DNA of 64,000 bases from Pagrus major (lineage: Eukaryota; Chordata; Actinopteri; Spariformes; Sparidae). The stretch lies in the NCBI RefSeq assembly GCF_040436345.1, contig NC_133230.1, positions 12,162,197 to 12,226,196 on the forward strand, given 5' to 3'. Position 1 is the stretch's first letter. Every line of letters starts with the position of its first letter. Shown here piece after piece: positions 33,801 through 45,800 of the stretch. Both the position numbers and the translations under genes were made by a program. The notes beneath the pieces are model-generated. The model saw only the letters and a list, made by a program, of their open reading frames with translations, was not told the DNA's origin and searched no databases.

Positions 33801-36800
33801 ATGAAGAAGTAGAAGATGAAGATGAAGAAGAAGAAGACGAAGAAGCAGAAGAAGAAGAAGAAGAAGAAGAAGAAGAAGATGAAGCAGAAGAAGAAAAAGA
33901 AGAAGGAGGGTTATTAGGGTCATTACTTCACCATCCTACAAAAAGAGATACCTTAAAGTTATGCGAGAGATTTCAAACTTCTCTGTAACTTTAAGCATTG
34001 AAAGTTTTTTCTTCAGAAATATTCAACTATTCCTTGAAATGACATTGGATAAGGAGATTTGCTCCAAAACAAAAGCTCCTAACTGACTTCTAAAGGCCAA
34101 AACTTTTAGCTCCTGGCGATGTGATCGGTGACTCACATGATACTTATCAGATATCCCATCAGCACCTGCGGATATATTACGCTCATTATGTGTTGGAGCG
34201 CAATAAAAACCCTTTTGTTTAGTTAATCAGGAGGTTGGACAGGCTGTTGGCTTTCTAATTTTTTCCGTGCACTGGATTAGAAAGTAGAGCATAACTTTGA
34301 ATAATAATGAAAAATCTTTTCACTCACCATCATCGAGGTACATCTGGTCCAGCTCCTGTGGTTCTTGCTTGATGCTGACTGCGAGCGACGGGGGGCTGCC
34401 ATCCCCCCTCTCTGGCCCCTTGGGGTGCTGCTGAGCTCCTGGGCTGGTGCTGCCGCTGACCGGTGGCGCTGGAGTCATGCAGTGGGTCGGAGAGAAGGGG
34501 GCGTCGGTCGGGGTGGAGGGCTGCGAGGTCGGGGAGGAGGAGGCGCTGCTGGGCGGGTAGAGGGTGGGCGGCTGGTAGCGGCCGGGCGTCTCCTGGATGA
34601 TGGAGACGTGGGGGATCGGGGGCTGTTGGACTGCCGGGCCGGCAGGGAGGCACTTGGAGAAAGGCGGCGGCGACAGCTCGTGTAGTTTGGGGCTGGTGCT
34701 CGGAGACGACGAGGACGGCTTGGCTGCCAATCTTTGCTGGCCGACAGAGTAAGCCCCGCCCACCACACACGGCCTGAGGTCAGAGGTCATCATCGGGGTC
34801 ATGACCTGAGGGGGAAAGTATGGCTTTGGGTGCAAAGACAGGCTGGGACTGCGCTGGCTGCACACCAGAGGGGCGTCGTAGTCGTCATGTGGCTCCGTCT
34901 TTATTGTCGGAACTGAAAGAAGAAGATGAAGAAAATGAGTAAACACATATTCAACCTTCTTCCTGCGAGTGTGAGTGAGTGAGTGGGTTTGTGGCTAGGA
35001 AACCCGCTGCCAAACAAACACTCTCATCAATGAGGCTCTGTGTCTGGGCCCGAGCTCTCCCACCCCGACGAAAATATTCACAAAAAGCAGGAAAAAAGGG
35101 ATGACTCATCAACACGAGAAACATCCAGCTGCTTCTATAATAAAACGTCTGTTTTCTTTGGACCCTGCTCCGGTGCTAATATCCACTAAATGTGCGATAT
35201 GAAATATGTTGCTGTAACAGCAGCTCCGTACTCAGCAGGGTTCGGTAATTTAAAATAAATTACTGCTCGCTCATTGAGACAAAGACTTTAACTGGACGTG
35301 AAGGCTGAAAAAGACAAAATGGAGGCTTTCGGGATGTTTGAGGATTGTGGTTATCGTGGAGAGGAGTTCAAATGAGGCTTGTTCTCAGTCGCCGGCCACC
35401 CGTCCAGATTCCAGCGCAGAACATGTTGGAGTTTTTAAAATGTGGGCCGTCAATCTGCTGCGGCTCCTGACACGACATCAATCTTATATAACAAGCGTTT
35501 CAGTCCAGTTACAAGTGAACGACAGCACGGCTGTGACCCCGAGCTTCATCACTGCGTCACCGCACTGGATCTGATCCTGCTGCTTTTTAGTGCTGAAGCT
35601 GTTTTAGATTAGAATATGAAGTGTGAGCCTGAAATCACTCCTACTTCTGGTTCGATTCTCTCTTCTGCACTTTGTTAATTTAGGTTTTTTGCTCAGGGAA
35701 ACCTCTTGAATAAAATCTTAGAGGGTGTACCGGGCTAAATAAAGAGCTCAAAAAGACTGAAACTAGGACGCGTCATGCCTTACTGAAGCCTCCCACTGTC
35801 AACAACTGTAAAAGAGGAACTGCGATGAGATGGTTACACCAACCGCAGCACTAAAATAGCACATGCGCCCCTATTCTGGGCCCGTTTGGAGGAAATGTGT
35901 GTGTGAAGGATAGGGCAGATGCACAGAAAGAAGCAGCAGCAGAAGTGTTTGTGTTGCCACAAAAGAGAAACAGAGTGCACCCCTTTGTTTCCGGAGTGTG
36001 AAACTCAGTCGCGCGTGCTGTTCCCAGAATAAATCTGCTGTTTGTGTACGAGCTGAGGGAACACCTGCAGCTCACCAAAAAGTTGAGTCTTTTATCTTTT
36101 TCTTTTTTTCCACACAAACTTCTCTTGACTTTCTCCTTTTTTAAAAAAAATATTATATTGTTCACTCGTGGTGGAAAGTAACTCAGTACTGAAGTACAGT
36201 TTTGAGGCACTTTTACTTTACTTGAGTTTTCTGCTACTTTATATTTCTACTTCACCAAAAATTCAGATGTAAAATGTTGTGCTTTGTAGTCTGACAACTT
36301 CAGTTACATGTTGCTTTGCAGATTTAGTTAAATAAATCAAATTACAATCAAAGGCTGCAGCTTGTTTGGTCAAATAATGGTGAAAAATGTCAACCAGCGT
36401 TTCACAGAGCTCAAGATGACGTCCTTAAACGTCTTGTTTTGTCCAGAAGTCTAAGCTAATCAGTTTGCTGTCACACAGGAGGAAAGAAACCAGAAAATAT
36501 TCACATTTAAGAAGCTGGATTCAGATCATTTTGCAGCCCAGTCGCCAGGATAAAATTAAGATTAAGATTAACTTTCCTGCAAACCACGGATATGTTCACA
36601 TTTGTACGTGTCAGAAGCTCCGGACCATGTTGACTTTTCTGCAAAACGTGTCATATCACGTCCACATTTCATGTTTATGACTTCCATATCCAGAGGTGGA
36701 TGGGATGGAGTTACAGGTGAGAAGGCTGCCAAGCAAGAGACAAGATAACATTGTTATGATGTCATGAGTTTTGTTTGTAGTCAGCACCTACATTACGTCT

Positions 36801-39800
36801 GACAAATTGTTACAGACCTGGGATATGCAAATTTCTACATAATTGCTGCTTTGAGGAGTCCTTGGGAGAATTTCCAGCTGTCTTAGTGCCGACAGCAAAC
36901 TGATATTTTTGAGGAGAAGCTGGGACATCTTCTGCCTTGTGGCGACACAAACAGGCATTTAAAGCCCAAAACACAATGTTCTCCTGACCCGGACCAAGTG
37001 GTGTTTGTGGCTGAACCAAACCGGAGCGTAAGCACAGCGCTGACACAACATAAAATAGAAAACTGAACCAGAAGGAACATTAAGTTATTTGTGGTTTAAA
37101 TACATTTTGATGGTACAGTACTTTTAAACAAGTGAACATTTAAATGCATCACCTGTAACAGAGTATTTTCAGGGGTGCAAGTAACTAATTACATCTACTC
37201 AAATGACTGAATGAATGTAATTATGGGTGCTTGTATTGGAGTAATTTTACTCATACTTAAGTATGTATTACACCATGTAACACCACTTAGTTACTTTTAA
37301 AATCATATTGAACGATTGATTGATCGCCTGCTATTGATAATGCAATAAACAGTTAAAAAGTAATTAATACAAACTAATGTTTGAAAGGAAAGCTTTCCAC
37401 TTTTACTTAAGTATTAAGTAAAGTATTATAATAAGTATTATAAATACCAGTAGTTTTACTTGTAATTGAGTAATATTTCAGTAATGTAACTGTACTCGCA
37501 CTCTTTCCACCACTGAGTATTTATTACTGCTACTTTTTAAAAGTAGAAGATATCTGAGTACTTCCTCTGGCTCTTCCCAGACTCTCCCCCTTTAGGAGAC
37601 ACTGTCCAGACTCACTGTCCCCCGGTCTCTCCCCTCCCTCACCCTCTCCGGGTCTCGAGGACAATGCTCCACTTTGACAGCGGGGCACTCCGTCGCCCAC
37701 GTTCAGGGCAGGGCCGCTTCATTTGAATCGCGGCTTTGAACCACCCACTGGATTTTCACTCCGCGAGCCCGGAGCGCAATTAGCAGCGGTTTTTACTTTT
37801 CAGTTGGTGGGTCAGTGTTTATATTTAGCTTGGCAACAGGTTCTCCATTCAAATAACATGCTTTTCCCATGCCCTTTCCCCACCCCTCACATCCAGTCAT
37901 GAAGCTACAGGTATGGAAAAGAACAGATTTTATAGATTTTTGTGTTGTTTTTTTTTTACAATGGAGGAATAATAAGGTTGCTTTGTTCCTCCCTTGAAAA
38001 CCACCAGACAAGAGGGAAAACAAACTGTTTGTTCTCGTCTTCAGATGTGAGATGCTGGCAAAATGTTTCTAATTAGTCTGCATATGAAAGGCAGAGAGCA
38101 GACGGAGAGTGGTGAAGTGCTGCGGTGATGACAGGAGAGGAAAGAAAGGGCAGAATAAGCAACAAGGATGTGCTGACAGCTCGGAGGTAACCAGGAGGCA
38201 TTTTCCTAGTTTGGTGACACGTGTTTCATGAAATTATGAAGGTGACCAAAACTGAACTAAAAACTAAAACTAGGTGTGAAAAATACATTAGAGTTGAAGA
38301 TATAATATGTAACCCATCCACGTTAAGACTTTTGTTGACGAGGCTTTTGTTGAGTTGTGCTCTGACTCACAAATGTTTCCAACAATGTTCAAACCCAGAG
38401 AAATACAAATTTCATGTGTTGCGGTTAGACCCAAAACGCAAGACACACATGCAGGCAGGTATAAAATAAAGCTGAAAGCCAAAGTCTATAAAAGTCAAAA
38501 TCCAAAAAATGAAGCAACAACACAAAGCAGGCGAAAGGCAGATAACCAAAACCAGAGAAATCCACGAAACAAAAACAAAACAAAGTAAAAACCAAAAGGC
38601 AAAGAACAAACCAGGAATCAAAAGCCAGGAACATACCAGAGTTACACGAGGGCAAAATAAAACAGAACAAGAGACTCAGAGAAACTGAACAAGGACAGAG
38701 CGGAGGACCAGGACTTCAATACACCAGGTGTGATTGACTGACAGAACACAGGTGAGGAGCAAAAAGGGCGGGAAAACCAAAAACTCAAACCATGACAGCT
38801 AACGTGCAGTAAAGCATTCTGGCTGTTTGGGGCGAATAAACACTGCGTGAGAAATAAACACAAACGATCCTGCGGTCGAACTTGCTTCACTGGCCGTGAA
38901 CACACCGTTAAAAAATCTATCTGACGTGACTCAGGCACGAATGTTTTACAGAAAAGGTAATGTTTTAAGTTTCGTTAAAGTCTTGTTTGCCGACTTCCCT
39001 ATCCAGGAAGTAGCAACAGTGACCTAATGAAACGCACCATTACCGTCGAGTAAACTTGTGAAGTTTCTCTGGTTTGAAAATTGATAGAAACATTTGGGAT
39101 AATAAGAGTAAACAACTCAACAAAACTTATAACAAAGGTCTCGTCGTTTTTAGACATTTTAATGCAGCGTTAACACATATTATATCTTTAAACAAGAAAA
39201 GTTTAACTGAAAGGTGCAAACCAACGGTGGAAAACTAATCTGAAACTAAACTGGGCTGAAAATACAAATTTCAAAAAAATAAAAATAAAAATAAAAACAA
39301 ATTAAAAACTACAATAACTCTGCTGCCAGCCAAACTCTACTGAAGAGTATTTCTACTTACTTTCCATTTCTTGTCTGAACGGTGTCATTTTAACACTTAA
39401 TTAATCAGAATCACTAAAAGGGATTATCTTTCTCCTCAAATCTCCATCTTTAAGAGACCGGCTGGTCAGACCATGACGGCCCTGCACATAAGTGTATCTG
39501 AGGAGGAGAGCTTTACCGCCGGCGGGGACGTAGGTGAAGCGCTGGTACTGGCTTCTTTTCCTCTTGCCGTTGCAGACGTAGAAGTTGACGTGGACCGGAG
39601 TGGAGAGTCTTTGGTTCCTGTAGGGAGGGATCTCAACGAGGAGGGAGTTCTGTAAATAAACAAAGAGATCATGACCAGGTTATTGTCTTGTATTGTATAA
39701 AGTTTTCTCATTTTTTGGACTTTGCATGAATGTTATGTCATCTAGCTCAGATTCTTTTACTTAATGCTCTGTTTGTCTGCTCTGTCTCTGTCTTAATTTG

Positions 39801-42800
39801 CCCCTTGAGTAGAAAATGAGCAAAAACACTGGACTGACTGAGGAATATAAATGTTTTATTCATTGCGTATTCTCCTTCTTTGGTACATACTTGCCAAATA
39901 TGAATGTTAAATACATATTAACCTTTCCGATTTTTGTTGTTTCATGTGGAGAAAAATTAAACATTTAAAGGTTTTTTGTCTTTGTCGGTTGTTTCTTCAC
40001 TTAATCCCTTCGACTCTTTAGCCTGAAGACGTGTGTGTCTTTCTGTGCGGTGGATAAAATCTGAAAATCTGGTAGTAATCCCAAACGAGGGAGCCACAAA
40101 GCGACCATGAAGGTTGTTTGCACAGCGAATAACTCAGCTGATGTGAATAAGCTGAACTCGGGGTTTCGTCCAGATATTTTATTTCCTCTGAAATGCCTCC
40201 TGAGGAGAACCGGCGAAGGCCAGGGGCGACCGGGTTCATGAGTTCAACCTGTGGCCATATCAGCCCCCATACAGTATGTGTGAATATACATGTCTGAGGT
40301 GCTGCTCAGTAGCCAGGGAGGAAGTCATCCGTCTACACAGCTGAGCTTAGGAGGCCGTCTGCCCCGACATGTACAGGTGAGAGCTGACACCCGTTATATT
40401 AAATCACTACAGTCGTAAAAGTCAAGTGAAGCCAGATGAGGCGTCTCGACTTCTCTTATTCACCGTCATCCATCTGTCCCGGAGAATTAGCTGATAAAAA
40501 CTCTGGAAGGGGTTCACAATTTACACTGCGTTAAAACTGTAATTGAGTCCAGGTTGCAGGGAAACATTTGTGTCGCTGGTCGTCCAATATGTCAATTTAC
40601 ACTTTTTGAGAAGAAACAGGCTTAATTTTTAATCCAAAACATGCGCCAGTGACATCATTCAGTTCCTTTTGAGAGTTTTATGTGCACGTAAAATCATGTC
40701 AACCCACTGAGGACTGAACGGACGTCAATTTGCCTAAAAAGCCTGAGCGCTGAGATGTTTTTTACCTGACAAAACTAATTTCTCTCATGTGGAAGGGAGG
40801 AGGGGAAAAAATGGGACAAATTGAGCATGAAGGAGCATTTTTGGCCCCTCAAGTGAGCGCTTCAAGACCATTTATCTCCGTTTATATGAGTAATCTGATG
40901 GATCTAATTGTAAATAATTAAAACTAAATCATCTCCCTCTCGTTGAAGGTCAGCGTGTGTGTGTGCAGGTGACGGAGGCAGTGAGGTATTCTGAGTCTGG
41001 GGTTTGCGGTGGAGCAGCAGAGGTTAAACCTGGCCAAGGCAGCGTCAGTGTTTGAAATGGGACCAATCCAGCAGACTGGGCTGAGAGGGGAGGGAGGAGG
41101 GGAGGAGGGGAAGGAGGGAGGGAGGCCCTTTGTCTATTCAAGCAGACAGATGTGTCCCAGAAGTCACTGTATGTGTGTGTGTGTGGGAGAGAAAGTGTGT
41201 ATGTTTTGCAATAGGACGACACAGGGAGCAGGTGCAGCGCCTCACGTATAGACACCCTCTAATCCCCTCGTCTATCTCCCAGACTCCCACCACTACATCT
41301 CTCTCTCTCTCTCTCTCTCTGTCTGTGTCTCTCTCTCTCCGTCACGGGCCAAGGCAGGACACACCGCCAGGCTCAAACTCCCACAGGTTCAAGGTTGAAC
41401 TTTTGAAAACCTTTTCCACACGCTTCAAACACAACACTGCTGTTTCCCCCGCGAGGGTTCAGCTCTGGCACGAGAAAATCTACCATCTACAGTCAGATTC
41501 CACTTCTGTGTGTGTGTGTGTGTGTCTCGTGTTCGTATCATAGACTGTACAAAACATGGAGAAATCTCCCTGACGTCACCTGTAGCTTCCCAACATAGCC
41601 GTTGTGGAGCTCATGATCTAGATTTAGATAAACTTTTAGATTTCAGGCCATGGACACCTTTGCTTTTAGAGAGACACACATACTGTATAAAACTCTGTTG
41701 TGCGCCTACAATAACATGCAAGGCCGCCTGTAGTGCCGGGTATAAACATGTCGGGCAGCAGCTGTAGCATGGTTAATGTTACAGGCTGGTCACACTGGAT
41801 GCTTGTGTAGTGTAGTGCGTGGCAGCTGCATTACTGAGCAGCTTACATGGAGTTTGCCTTTGATAATTATCAATAAATATGATGACCTGATTTTCTTTTA
41901 CGCCCTTTAAAGGAGCGAGAAAGCGGGATGGGGAAAGGAGAGGGAGGGAGGGTGAGAAGAAACAAAGCTGCTCTTCACCTGTTGTGTGTAATCACTTCAT
42001 GTCTGTGACATTTTCTACAGATACAGACATTAAAACTGTGGTGTAACACTGGTATGATGTCTATATGACTGTCTGCAGGTCGTTTTCAGGTCAATTTTTT
42101 GCCGAGAACGCGACTCATGCAGCCAGTGTGGCCACTCTAACCTGGTAATGTGTACGCCGATATGAAAAGCGTGACACACACATGCATCTAGTGTGGCTAG
42201 TCTGTTAGCATGTTAGCCCATCCGCTGCAGTATCTCCAGTGGTTTCTGAGGTGGAGAGTGTGTCAGAGTCTCTTGCTCGATAAGTTACAAAGCGATCCAG
42301 AGTGATTTACGAGAATGTCCGTACACTTGAGATAACTGAACCAAGCTGATTAGTTTGCCATTATGGATGCTGCACAGAGATTTAGTGTAAGGTGACATTA
42401 GCTTACTCACATGATCGCATCATTAGTGTTGTGTAAATTATTATTTTTAAATCTTTGCTTAAATGTTAGATTCATGTTACACACTTAAAATATAAAAACT
42501 TTGTTGTTGTTACCCTACTCAGGGTTATTGGGATATGAGTGCATATATGCATGTGCATTTAAAAAAAAAAAAATTATTGGGGGCCAAAAATAATGACAAA
42601 ACACGAAATAAAAATTCAGCAATGCCACAGAATAAACAATAAAGTGAAACACTAAAATCTCTAACTAATTTTGAGTAGTGTATTTGGCGGCACCCCTGCA
42701 GTAACTCTGAGTACCCCCAAGAGGTCGCAGACCCCTGTTAAAGGTCCAGGGACTAGATGAAATGAGACAAACATAAATATATATTTTCTATTCGAATTTA

Positions 42801-45800
42801 ATAAAGTTTCAGGAGTGAAGATATAAAGAATGAAAGAGCACTACATACAAAAAGTGTAGGTTGTTACAGTTTGTCTTCCTCCAAACAACAACACAACATA
42901 TTTTCTCATTATGTCCACTGGCAATTAGCCATGTGGTCTTGCATCTTTGAGATACGATATGTATCGTTATCATGACATGAGACTTTGGATATTGTTATAT
43001 CCCGATATGTGATAAGTGTTGTGTTTCCTGGTCTTAAAAGCTGCCTTACAGTAAAGTGACAGTCATTTTCTAAACTTACGACTTGCTCAGTCATTATATC
43101 CTCATTACTGATGATTATTTATTGGAAATCTGATTGTGTTAATATTTTGAGAAAGTACCAATAGTCAGTAGGACTAATTAAAGTGCTTTTGAGGAGATTT
43201 CAAAATATGGAGATATTTATCGTGTATTGCGATATTATTTTAAGGTCGTATCGCTCAGCTCTACTTTGACATATAGCTGAAATTTTGTTTGTGGTATACA
43301 CAACAAGTGTCATCAGTTTGCATAAAAACAAAACATGACTGCATGTTTGGCTACAATTCGAGATAAATGGGACAATATGTTCTTCTGTTAGCTTACTGTT
43401 GCATTTTCGGGTGAACTGGCCCTTTAAAGTAAACACAGTCTAGATTTGTGGTCCAGCGGGCTGAGATGAGCTCCATTCTCAGCTCTCTTGATTCAGACAT
43501 CTGTTTTTTTTTGTTTTTTTTCAAAGTCTAGATCGAAAATGCTTTGCCACTTAGTTAAATGATTGAGACCAGCTGCCTCGGCGCTTTAATCCTGAAATCA
43601 GACCGGATTCGTCACGATAACAGCGTCACATGGATCACTTACAGACTTTGAGGCGTCTCGGTCGACCTTGGCCTCGGTCTCCCAGAGGTGGTGACCGTCT
43701 GAAAGAGAGAGAAGAAGAAGAGAGAAAAAGAGCTTTTTTAATGACAAATCAGAAAATAATCCACCTACTTGGCTCCCTGCAGAAATGAAGAAATGGAACG
43801 AGTGTTGTTATTATTATCTGTTACATCAGTGATATATAAAACACACGTCACGCTGTCTGACCCGACACTCATGAGCTCATATCCTCAGTCTAACAGACAG
43901 AAAGAGCCACACAGACGGAGAGAAATCTGATGCAATCCTAAAAAAAAACAGTCATACCAAAGAGATGAGCGACATCGGAGGTGGAGGAGAGAAAGCCTTG
44001 ACTTCATCTCTGTGTGGAATCCCAACATGCTCGAGCAGCTGGTCGGCTCGTTAACACGCAGCGACTGGAAACTGACAACTTCTTATTCCTCGTGTTCTCA
44101 TAGGAATCCTTCTGCTATCCCCATATAATGATTGTTAAATGCTATTGGTATTTTCTCTTTTTCCGGTAATGTGTTTTTTTTGCCACAATAAAGAGGCCTT
44201 CCCATCAGCCAGTAAATACGAGCTGTCGGGAAAACACAAGCGCACGTTTGATTTGTCATTCTGCCCGGTGAGGTGTGCGTAAAACTATATTTTTACCAAT
44301 TTATTAGACGCAGAAGGAAACTTTTGCAGTTTCTTCAGACCCCTGACTCATTAACAAGGCCCTAAAAAGACATTTAAAGACTGTGAAAATGACTTAACGT
44401 GGGAACTCAAGTGCAGTTTGAAGAGAAAGATCAGCTGTTGCCGATCTCTCTTGAAGAAATTCAACCGAGATATGTGCTGTGTGGCTCAACGGGCTGTCTG
44501 CAGTTTGATAAGTGGAGCGTTTGAACGGGGCAGACAGCGCGGTGCAGACTGATGGGGTAGCAGCCGGAGTTGTGAGGTGGCAGAGATGGAGGAGGTGCAG
44601 CTTGGCACTGACAGCTTCTATTATGTCTGAGGAGAAGACACTGGAAACCTGTTCACCTCTGTTCTGATCTCACTCTGCCTTCACTTTTCTCCCTGTTGGG
44701 GAGTTTTAGCTGCTTCTTCAGGAGGAAGTCAAATCAGGTGTGTCACCGAAAAGTGACCCACAGAGGAAAAATCTAATTAAGAAACAACCAGTTTTATAGC
44801 CAGGCCTCTGAAAGCTAAACACTTGGTGCTGGAAAGGAAGCGTGTTCACATGAACATTTGTTAACTCAGCGTGTGATGTTTCACACTCATGCCCTTCCTC
44901 AGACATAGAACAAACTCAGAAAGGTCACTGAACAAAAAATACAAGAAATACATCAAATTGTAGACCTTACAGGTAGAATAACTATGTACAGAAGAAAAAA
45001 GGCTGCGCCAAAAGTGCCAAAAAACAACTCTTACGTAGTTTCAGCCAGATAAAAGAGCCTGTCCTCATCACAAAAAACACCGTATGGGAAGTAAATGAAA
45101 GCAGCTTATTAAAACCCATATTTACGTTTGTTGCTTGGCAGCGACCTCTGGTGGCTGAAGTAATTATTACAGCTGCAAAGGAGGAAGTGAGGAGAAGAAG
45201 TGCGAAGAGCGAAAAGTCTGTATAGGGGGCGGGCGGGCGGGTTCAACAAGCACAGGAGATACTGTATATAACGTCACATAAGTGTCTTACAAGTATATAC
45301 TTTTGCAATGTGAGTTACAGAAGTAACGTTGGGATTCTCAGTATCGGTTCACAAGTTCAAGTATCAGAATGGGAATGTTGAAGGGAAAAATAGTATGAGA
45401 GCATCTCTCGACATCTGTGTACAAGAAGGTCAGAGATACAACGAGCTGTCAGGACTCCAACAACCAGAAATAAGTGGGAGACATCTGAGGGAAGAGGGGC
45501 TCAGCTGGGCTGACAGTCGGGTTTGAAAATGCATAAAGACCCTTCTTGAGTATACATAATTTGGTGACTTTTCCAGAGCACCTGCTGGTTATTACTTTGT
45601 AGAACTGGGACACACAGTTTTAGGATCATAATTGTTTGGCAGGATTTTCTGCAGACCTCTGTGTCTGAGTATTTCAAGTAGCACCTGGAGACAGAGGCTT
45701 CAGTGTACGATATCCACATCCAGATAGTATTCAAATATTACTTGGGCCTCAGACTGACATTGTTTTATATACAGGTTGTTATGATTAAAGGTGCATTATG

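Larger units (their letters stand above)
21845..34327 (-). other. nfatc1: nfatc1 last intron (12.5 kb)
   Basis: No coding sequence was supported. It holds a repeat ending in GTGCAGCTTTAA at about 23160-23620, a tRNA-like sequence at 25613-25681, an inverted pair of dispersed repeats (28655-29070 and 32905-33305), (TTG)n at 29558-29579, (AACC)n at 30927-30963, a repeat tail at 31005-31135 and a long (GAA)n tract at 33707-33905. The open frames near 30.0-30.6 kb lack homology and splice context. Confidence 0.6.
34913..39516 (-). other. nfatc1: nfatc1 intron (4.6 kb)
   Basis: Non-coding. It contains AAGTACT-type repeats at about 36174-36345 and 37180-37515, an A-rich dispersed repeat at 38415-38800 and a repeat at about 38945-39180. 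No other gene was seen. Confidence 0.6.
39650..43642 (-). other. nfatc1: nfatc1 intron (4.0 kb)
   Basis: Non-coding. It holds (CT)n at 41298-41320, short (TG)n runs near 41170 and 41507, a dispersed repeat at 42515-42690 and a GGTGAACTGGCCCTTTAA repeat terminus ending near 43426. No other gene was seen. Confidence 0.6.

Noticed and set aside
33672..33988. Long Glu-rich (+) and Leu-rich (-) open frames
   Set aside because: They are translations of the GAA/TTC tandem tract and have no conserved sequence outside the repeat.
39466..39711. - strand frame [11 protein letters not shown]... across the nfatc1 exon
   Set aside because: It is out of frame with the conserved [14 protein letters not shown] reading and is a shadow of the true exon.
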